From contig MNCI01035176.1 in the NCBI GenBank assembly GCA_015680685.1, positions 198,024 to 262,023 of the forward strand: a DNA stretch of 64,000 nt, written 5' to 3'. Position numbers and translations under genes: made by a program. Below, one piece after another: positions 55,746 to 64,000 of the stretch (the stretch's first letter is position 1; the number at the start of each line of letters is the position of its first letter). This stretch comes from Gnetum montanum (taxonomy: Eukaryota > Streptophyta > Gnetopsida > Gnetales > Gnetaceae). Under the pieces are notes generated by a model. The model did not search any database. It was not told where the DNA came from and saw only the letters and a program-made list of their open reading frames with translations.

Positions 55746-58648
55746 CTATACGAGAGCCTCTCGATGTACTGGTGAAGTCATTACTAGGTCATACAAACTT
55801 AAAGGAGTATTCTTTTGTTTTAAGGCTTGTGTGACCTGGGTCAATGCACTTGCTAGATCTTTACTATTTGGGACATTCTTATCTATAGAGATTTGATCCA
55901 TTTGACCCAGCATTCATATTTCTCGTGGAGGGGTTTTTACATTAGTAGCTAAGGATGCTGGGTTTGGGATATGACTCGCAACATCATCTTTGTTTTGGTG
56001 ACTTGTACTAGGCTCATTAATGGATGGACTCATGGGAACAGTGTTTAGTGGTGTAGGATTTGGCAATCCTAATTCGTGTCCACGATTTTCTCTCTCCGTG
56101 CACTCTCTTTTTTCTCTTTCCAAGTGCTCTCTTATTAGCCTATCGGCAAGACGTTCTTGCAAAGGTCGTCGAGAAGTGGAGGTAGGTTGTGCGCTAAGGT
56201 GTTTTGGCACCTGGGTCACAAAGGGAATGGGTCAGTTTTCAGATGGTATGTTTGTGATGGCAACTGAAGGAGATATGCAGATGACGAATGGTCTTTGTGG
56301 CATGGGAGATGTGCAAATGATGAAAGGGGTTTGAGGAGATGTTGGGGTAGGTGTGTTTTCTGAAGGCCTCTAAATCACAAAAGGTCTTTGCGAAACGTCT
56401 TGTCTATTTTCCACATGGATAGTATTAATCACATATGGTGCATCATTGGTATTGAGAGGATCCTTGTAGACCCCCATGGATTAGTTTTGAGGTCTTACTG
56501 GGTTCGCCTCGTCGAATACTACTTCACCCCTATCAATCATGCATTGTATGTCTTCTTTCAACATAAAGCAGTAATCAGTTTCATGGCCGCATCATTGGTG
56601 ATATTCACAAAACCTATCCAACCTAAAGCCTTTCAGAATGGGAGGTTTGTTGGTTATTGCTAAGGCTGGATTTTTGGCCAATTCGCAAAATCGATCGTGT
56701 CTTTGAGAAGCCGCGGGGGACATTTGTTTGTGTTGAATTACCCCAGCCTTTAGAAGTTGATCAAGCAATTGTGAAGGCTTCATGGGTAATGGTGTGTATT
56801 GAGTGGGGTCTTTTCTTTCGAAGGTACGGGCATGACCTGTATTGTTGTTTCTATTTGAAGATTTTTCGGGTGTAGGAGTGGGTGTGGTTCTTTCATAGCT
56901 GTTTGGGATAGCAAGTTATTTTCCCTTTTTTTCCTAGATGACTAGGTCGGGTTGTTTCGGCCACTTCTGCTACTGTTGTTTTGGATTTATCTTTCCTTGT
57001 GTGTTGGCTCCTAAAGGTTGAGTAGGCTGGGTCATTACTTGTTTGTGCAGCCTCTTCTATGTCTTTAATTTGTACAAATTCCTGACTCAAAGTACGAGGT
57101 TTCAGATAGTAAAGCTTTGATTTAATGAAGTCATTTGTCGTTGCCTTAAGGATTGTAAGTAGATACATTTCAGGAATAGGCTCATGAAGTTCATTCAGGG
57201 CTGCACTCCATCTTTGGATAAATTTCTGTGCTGGCTCTAAAGGCACTTGTTTAATTTTAATCAAGCTATCTAACGTGGCTTCAGGTTTTAGATTGTATTT
57301 GAAATGGATGATAAACTGGTGTAACAAATCTTCCAAAGAAGATATAGAGCTATGGAGTAAGGCTCGGTACTAGTCTAAGGCTCTTCCTGTTAAGGACATA
57401 GCAAACACACGCAAAATTACATGGGGCCATGCCTAAAGCAAAAGACTTTCAGTTCGGAATGTCACTAGGTCGGTATTAGGGTCTCCCTCTCCATTGTACT
57501 TGGTCAACTGAGGTAACGAGACTCCCTTTGACAAGGTTAAAGGATGGAACTGAGGGATCAATCGGGTTATCTTGATAGAAGTCTAGTACTTTGACTTCCT
57601 CATTGTTCAAAGTTTTAAGGTGTTTTAATTCCTCTGCCAAAGAGTGCATCATTTTTTGTGTGTCTGCCCATTCTTGGGCGGTAGGCAAACCACTGAATTG
57701 AGCAAATTGTGGATGATAATGATTTAATTGTTGCATTGCTTGTGGGAAGAGAGATTGTTGGGCTAACATTTGTTGTGGTGGGATGGTATTCGGAACTAAG
57801 ACTACCAATGGAGCCCATTGCCTAGCCACAGGTTGTGAAGTAATACCCTAAACATGTTGGGTTGGAGTAATCAATGGTGCTCCATGGATTTGCACCTAAG
57901 GTATGTAATGGAAGGATGTGGAAGCTAGTATGACCGATGGCATTCCAATTACTTGAGGTCGAAAGATTGACTTTACGTTGGTTTGGGGGGGAAGTTGTTG
58001 GGACTATGCTTGTGGAGGAATGATGGAAGTAGATGCATTAGAATGAAAATTATTGGGTATGAAGAAGATAGGAATGGAAGTAGGTACCTCTTGTCAGGAA
58101 ACTAGTGCTCGAGTATTTGCAGATGAAGGAGGAAGCACAGTTTCTTCCAGGAAAGGGTGGAACAATGGGTTTGTATAGGCATGGGAACTGACAGTATGGT
58201 AGGAATCTCCATGTTTAGATTGGGCTGCAAAATCACCTTCCTCATCTTGAGGCTCTATTGGCAGTAGCTGTAAGGCTTGACTTCTAGCCATAAGAAGTTG
58301 GGATATGAGTTTATGATGGTTTTCAGATAGTGGGATTATGTCAAATGCTGAAGGGATGAACGCACGTCCTCCTTTGTGGATAAATTCATATTCTTGCTTT
58401 ACTTCCCTTTCTATATGGTTGATAGGTAAGTTGGCTTGGATTTTGACACAGATGAAGTTATACTGTTCGGGTGTAAGAGTCGCATAAGTAGGGCCTTTGC
58501 CTTGTAGTCTAAGCGACTGGCGTGTAGGGCCTTGAGGATTTATGTGTTTGCTAATGGTTATGGATTCTATAGCAGTCACTGAATTCGAAGTTTCGACCCC
58601 AAAGTTAGTGATTGGTAGTGTTACTGGGTTGATTTGGAAGGATTCCAT
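55746..58648 (-). pseudogene. Gag, copy E4 (second family)
   Basis: Starts MESFQINPVTLPI at 58,648. Parts in order: N-terminal block with KQEYEFIHKGGRAFIPS and SQLLMARSQALQLLPIE; Pro/Gln/Ser-rich middle; a coiled segment MMHSLAEELKHLKTLNNEE; VKVLDFYQDNPIDPSVPSF; gag core with FIIHFKYNLKPEATLDSL and AQKFIQRWSAALNELHEPI; zinc-knuckle-like FCEYHQ, stop, CGHETDYC; and a linker rich in charged residues (EHLEREKRECTERENRG). About ten stops and some frameshifts break it. It diverges strongly from E1-E3 gag outside the core. Confidence 0.84.
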
Positions 58649-58905
58649 GACAAACATGAGCAGACTAGGCTAGATGAATGGAGTTGGATTGCAAGCAGTT
58701 TCACCGTGACCGGTGTGACACAAACACAACGTGACCAAACCGATCAAACCACAGCATGACAGAGAGCAAGCTTAGCGTGACCAACAGGGACAAGCTCAGC
58801 ATGACCAATAGGGACAAGAGACTCATAGGATAAGATGAAAAAGTTTTGACATGTAGCGTGATCGATGTTTTAACAATGACAAACATAGCCCTCCTTCTAG
58901 TTCCA
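58649..58905 (-). promoter_or_regulatory. E4 leader and primer binding site
   Basis: Primer site at 58,887-58,905 keeps CCCTCCTTCTAG of tRNA-Asn but has TTCCA instead of CRCCA. The leader has a few copies of the AAGCTCAGCATGACCAATAG unit, fewer than in E6. Confidence 0.65.
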
Positions 58906-58910
58906 AAAAC

Positions 58911-60180
58911 TATACTGACCTAAATCGTCATTGTAAGGCTGGAAGGGAAACAGACACCAAGAGATCATCAAGTAGGCATAGCTAACCCTTCCATTACCCG
59001 AGGACAAGATGGAAAAGTAAACAAAGGCAGAGTGCCTTGGATGGTCTGCATGTAAATCAACCAAGGACTTCCCCAAGCATAAGCTACGGCTAGTGCTAGA
59101 GTTATCGTAAACAATGTCTTAAAACGTGTAAATGCACATAAAATGTAAACATGAGCCATGAGACATAAGATGTAAGTGTAAACGTAAGGCGTAAACAAGA
59201 CATAAACTGGACTGAATGTGTAAACTGAACCTAAACTAAATGTAAGAAAAAATGTAAACAGAATGTAAAAACAGAACATGAAACAGAAAATCAAAATAAT
59301 GTTTGGTTGACAAAACAGGAATAATATATTGCTTAGAAAAGATGTGCATCGGTCAAAGCGTAGCTATGTGTAGATGGAAGGTCGAACGCCTAGCCCCAGG
59401 GTGATGTAATGTGATGATGTGATGATGCGATGATGTGATGTGATGAATGTGAGAAATGCTTAGATGCCAATAGTCAGGTGTGCCGAGCGCCCAAGGATTG
59501 CAAGTTCTATACTTTCTCCGAATTGCCAATGTCTCTAATTGCCCACCTCGATTTATGTGAATTGATAGGGTATTTATAGGGCTGGTCCAGGCTCCGGCAT
59601 AGAATTCAAGAATGGAATTAATGGCTGGGAGATGAGAGGAAAGCAGATCTATTAACATGTACCCAATGGATAGTTGTGCTCGGGTTGGATGCGTGCTGGC
59701 GAGAGTTGGATGTGTGTCGGACAGTTGTGCACGAGTTGGATGTGCATTGGCAAGCTACATTCTTGACCAGGTACAGCTTTTTACAATTTATGAGTTATTC
59801 AAGCACATGAAAGTACATTTAATTTAGACCGTGAGGGCCTGACTATCCCACAAATAAAGATTTATAATGAAATGTACAAGGGAAATTCGACCTGTCTTTC
59901 TTGAAACTTCTTTGTCCCTAAGTTTTTCTGGAATTTTCTGGGAGTTGCTGATGCTTAAAATTTTCTACCATTTTTTGGAATTTTCTAGGAGTTGCTGATG
60001 CTAAGAATTTTCTGCAATTTTCTGATGCTGAGAATTTTCTACAATTTTCTGATGCTAAGAATTTTCTGGAATTTTCTAAAATTTTCTAGAATTTTCTGGA
60101 AGTTGCTAATGCTGAGAATTTTCTACCATTTTCTGGAATTTTCTAGAAGTTGCTGATGCTGAGAATTTTTTGTCATTTTC
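58911..60180 (-). mobile_element. 5' LTR of E4 (LTR C), cut in U3
   Basis: Begins TATACTGACC (first base pair of the TG end changed) and matches LTR B through the GTAAAC-rich U5, the TATA box at 59,571-59,578 and the GAATTTTCTG repeats. It stops at about 60,180 within those repeats, where gag of E6 begins. More than 1 kb of U3 is missing compared with LTR B. Confidence 0.7.
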
Positions 60181-61807
60181 TCTTGTGAGTATGTTATTTT
60201 TTGTAGGCCACATAAGCTGGGTCATTGCTTGATTGTGCTGCCTCTTCTCTATCTTTAATTTGTACAAATGCCTTACTCAAAGTATGGGGTTTTAGATAAT
60301 AAAGCTTCGATTTAATGAAGTCATTTATGGCTGCCTTAAGGATGGTAAGTAGATATGTTTCAAGTATAGGTTCATGAAGTTCAATTAGGGTGATGCTCCA
60401 TCTTTGGATAAATTTCTGTGTTGGCTCTAAAGATGCTTGTTTAATTTGAATCAAGCTATCTAACGTGGCTTCAGGTTATAGATTTTATTTAAAACGGGTG
60501 ACAAACTAGTGCAACAAATCCTCCAGAGAAGATATAGAGCTACGGGGTAAGGCTCCGTACCAATCTAAGGCTCTTCCTATTAAGGACATAGCAAACACAC
60601 GCAAAATTACATGGGGCCATGCTTGAAGCAAAAGACTTTTGGTTTGAAATGTCACTAGGTGGGCATTTGGGTCTCCCTCTCCATTGTACTTGGTCAGCTA
60701 TGGTAAAGAGACTCCCTTTGGCAAGGTTAAGGGTGGAACTGAGGGGTCAATTGGGTCATCTTGATAGAAATCTAGTACTTTGACTTCCTCATTGTTCAAA
60801 GTTTTAAGGCGTTTTAATTCCTCTGCCAAAGAGTGCATCATTTTTTGTGTGTCTGCCCATTCTTGGGCGGTAGGCAAACTAGTGGATTGAGCAGATTGTG
60901 GATGATAATGATTTAATTGTTGCATTGTTTGTGCAAAGAGAGGTTGTTGGGCTAACGTTTTTTGTGGTGGGATGGTATTCTGAACTGAGACTACCGGTGG
61001 AACCCACTGCCTAGCCACAAGTTATGAGGTAACACCCTGGACGTGTTGGGTTGGAGTAATCAATGGTGCTCCGTGGATCTGCACCTAAGGTATGTAATGG
61101 GTGGATGCGGAAGCTAGTATGACCAATGGCATTCCAATTACATGAGGTTGAAAGATTGACCCTATGTTGGTTTGGGGAGGGAGTTGTTGGGACTGTACTT
61201 GTGGAGGAATGATGGAAGTGGACGCATCAGAGTGAATATTATTGAGTACGAAGAAGATAGGAATGGAAGTAGGTACCTCTTGTTGAGAAAGTGGTGCTCG
61301 AGTGTTTGCAGATAAAGGAGGAAGCATAGTTTCTTCTAGGAATGGGTGGAATAATGGGTTCGTGTAGGCATGGGGACTAATAGTATGGTAGGAATCTCCA
61401 TGTTTAGATTGAGTTGCAAAGTCCTCTTCCTCATCTTGAGGCTTTTGAGGCTCTATTGGTGGTAGCTGTAAGGCTTGACTTCTAGCCATAAGAAGCTAGG
61501 ATATGAGTTTATGATGGTTTTCAGAAAGCAGGATTATGTCAAATGCTGAAGGGATATACACAAGTTCTCCTTTGTGGATAAATTCATATTCTTGCTTTTC
61601 TTCCCTCTTTATACGATCGATAGGTAGGTTGGCTTGGATTTTGACACAGATGAAGTTATACTATTCAGGTGTAAGGGTCGCATGAGTAGGGCCTGTAGGG
61701 CCTTGAGGATTTATGTGTTCAATAATGGTTATGGATTTTGTAGCAGTCACAGGGTTCAAAGTTTTAGTGATTGGTAGTGTTACTAGGTTGATTTGGAAGG
61801 ATTCCAT
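60181..61807 (-). pseudogene. Gag fragment, copy E6 (second family)
   Basis: Starts MESFQINLVTLPI at 61,807 and runs through the coiled segment (MMHSLAEELKRLKTLNNEE), FYQDDPIDPSVPPL and the core (VQ-like block FIQRWSITLIELHEPI, FIKSKLYYLKPHTLSKAFVQ) to DPAYVAYKK, where it breaks off at about 60,180 into the E4 LTR. The zinc knuckle, PRO and everything downstream are absent. Several stops are present. Confidence 0.8.
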
Positions 61808-61849
61808 GACAAACGTAAGCAGATTGGGCTAGATGAATGGATTTGGATT

Positions 61850-62173
61850 GCAGGTAGTTGCACCATGACCGGTGTGACACAAACACAGCGTGACAAAACT
61901 GATCAAACCACAACGTGACCAATAGGATAGCATGACCAATAGGATAAGCTCAGCATGACCAATAGGAAAAGCCCAGTAGAAGGCTTAACAGGACAAGCTC
62001 AGCGTGACCAACAAGACAAGCTCAGCGTGACCAACAGGACAAGCTCAGCATGACCAACAAGACAAGCTCAGCATGACCAACAAGTACAGGGACAGGAATA
62101 AGATGAAAATTTTTTGACAAGTAGCATGATGGACATTTTAACAAAGGCAAATATGGCCCTCCTTCTGGTGCCA
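61850..62173 (-). repeat. E6 leader with 23-bp minisatellite and primer site
   Basis: Six to seven units around AAGCTCAGCGTGACCAACA (61,925-62,090), interrupted by one odd unit (CCCAGTAGAAGGCTTAACAG). Primer site at 62,155-62,173: minus strand TGGCACCAGAAGGAGGGCC. Confidence 0.72.
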
Positions 62174-62178
62174 AAAAC

Positions 62179-64000
62179 TGTACTGACCTAAATTGTTGGT
62201 GTAAGGCTAGAAAGGAAACAGACACCGAGAGATCATTGGGTAGACACAGTTGACCCTACCTTCGCCCGAGGGCAAGCTGGAAAAGTAAATGAAGGTAGAG
62301 TTCCTTGGATGGTTTGCATGCAAATCAACCAAGGACTTCCCCGAGCGTAAGCTACGACTAGCGCTGGGGTTATCATAAACGGTGTAAACGGGATGTAAAC
62401 GGAATGCAAACAGTGACACGAAATGTAAACAGAGTGTACTGAATTATAAATAAAGCATAAACAGAGCTAAACAAAGCATAAATAGAGCTAAACAATGCGT
62501 AAACAGAGCTAAACAATGTAAATGGAAGGTAATAATGAAACTTTATTGTATTGTTTAAACAAGAATGTGCACCGGTCAAAGCGTAGCTACGCATATGGAT
62601 GGCAGGTCAAGCACTAAGCCTCGAGATGGTGTCTGAAGTGTTTGAATGCTAGGAGTCAAGTGTGTCTAAGCGTCCTAGGCTGCTAGTCGATACTTCCCAA
62701 GCTGCCAACATTCAAAATTGCCGACCCCGTTTATGTGAATTAATAGGGTATTTATAGGGCTAGGCTAGACCTGGGCACGAAATTCGTGGATGGAATCAAC
62801 AACCAAGAGATGAGAGGAAAAAGGATCGTGTGACAAGTGTTCAATGGACAGTTGTGCTCGGGTTGGATGCGTGCTGGTAAGAGTTGGATGTGTGTCGGAC
62901 AGTTGTGCACGAGTTGGATGTGTGTTGGCAAGCTATGTTCTTGACTAGGTACATTGCATTTTAAAATTCATGGGTTATTCAATCCCATGAAAGTACATTT
63001 AATTTAGATCATGGGGGCCTGACATGCCCACAAATGGGGGTTTACAATGAAATGTACAACAAGAGAAATTCGACCCCAGCTTGCTTGACCATGGATCGAG
63101 TGTTGTAGGATGTCGAGATGTCGATTTGACGCTGTTCGAGGTAACTCTGATTGACCAGGGCTTCCAATGTGAGTTTTCTGGGATTTAGTGTGTGTTTGAA
63201 GTGTTTTCATGCAAGCATGACTGGTGGTCATGCTACAGTCACGCTGGGCAGTCATGCTAGGCGTGACCCTAGCGTGACCTAAGTATGGGGTGGGAAAAAA
63301 TGCAATTTTTGACACCAAATTTGGAATTTTTTTGGAGCATGTTTTTAAGTATAACTATTTCTTGCCTATGTCTAATCTGGATCTAGAAATTTGAGCTTGA
63401 ATGTGTCTGATTTGGAGCCCCTTTTGGGTAGGTCATGATGTAGCGTGACCATAGCATGACCAATAGCGTGACCTGCAAAAACCCATGAAAACTCGCAAAT
63501 TTTGAGCTAAAATTCAGAATTTCTAAAGGCTGGGACCCATAGTTATCAATAGTGGACCTTGAGGATGACTTGCACCTTTGAAATCAAGTCATTTTGGCTC
63601 AGTTTTGGGGCTCTAAAAGTTGGTCACGCTGTGGTCACGCCTAGCATGACTGCCCAGTGTGACCTATAGTGTAACCTCAAAAACTTACATTTTTAAGCTA
63701 AAATCTAGAATTTATGAAGGGTGGGACCCATAGTTATCAATAGTGGACCTTGAGGATGACTTGCACCCTTGAAATCAAGTCATTTTGGCTCAGTTTTGGG
63801 GCTCTAACGGTTGCTCACGCTGTGGTCACGCCCAGCATGACTGCCCAGCGTGACCTGCAGTGTGACCTCAAAAATTTGCAATTTTGACCTAACATCTGGA
63901 ATTTCTAGAGGCTAGGGCCCATAGTTATCAATATTGGACCCTGAGGATGACTTGCATCCTTGAAATCAAGTCATTTTGGCTCAGTTTTGGGGCTCTAAAA
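62179..64000 (-). mobile_element. LTR A of E6, running off the right edge
   Basis: TGTACTGACC at 62,179, GTAAAC-rich U5, TATA box at 62,749-62,756, GAGTTGGATGTGTGTC repeats, and from about 63,420 the 180-190 bp U3 repeat (ACCCATAGTTATCAATAG at 63,535 and 63,726 and a variant at 63,917). It matches the E5 LTR closely and differs from LTR B in this repeat. Confidence 0.72.

Overview
This window is nuclear DNA of a land plant with a large, retrotransposon-filled genome. I cannot name the species. The high divergence between copies and the nested, decayed elements would fit a gymnosperm or another slowly turning-over genome, but that is inference. No host gene, tRNA or rRNA is recognisable. Almost everything belongs to long Ty3/gypsy elements of the Tat/Ogre type: long gag, retropepsin, RT, RNase H, a second archaeal-type RNase H (aRNH) and an HHCC/DDE integrase. 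All copies carry stops and frameshifts.

Layout. Copy E1 (minus strand, 1 to about 7,150, entering from the left edge) keeps the end of an antisense gene, PRO, gag, primer site and 5' LTR. Copy E2 (minus, about 5,518-21,592) is nearly complete and seems to share the 5,518-7,150 LTR with E1 in a tandem array. An AT-rich stretch with an Athila-like integrase remnant (plus, 22,434-23,367) and unassigned sequence follows. Copy E3 (plus, about 26,170-39,960) runs from LTR to aRNH and breaks off. From 39,960 to the right edge lies a second, related family on the minus strand: E5 (gag start plus LTR), a deleted unit, E4 (44,704-60,180, the least decayed copy), and E6 (gag piece plus LTR running off the end).

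The main discovery candidate is the architecture. In E2, E3 and E4, and at the edge in E1, PRO and RT are separated by 3-5 kb that carries a spliced gene on the opposite strand (here called aORF). Comparing E2 with E3 gives an eight-exon model with matching exon lengths (438 and 821 nt identical; 1,050 versus 1,052) and GT..AG borders, for a protein of roughly 1,100 residues. Exons 2-3 resemble a degenerate FCP1/NIF-like HAD phosphatase domain, exon 7 is coiled-coil-like and exon 8 is an acidic repeat tail. E4 carries a reduced but uninterrupted two-exon version.

Each module boundary (PRO/aORF, aORF/RT, INT/3' LTR) holds an array of a short unit beginning TAGTTTA, followed by two short complementary arms around a mostly 5-10 nt loop. 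The arm sequences differ between units while pairing is kept, and the array always points the same way as the aORF. This looks like an undescribed structured repeat that punctuates the element.
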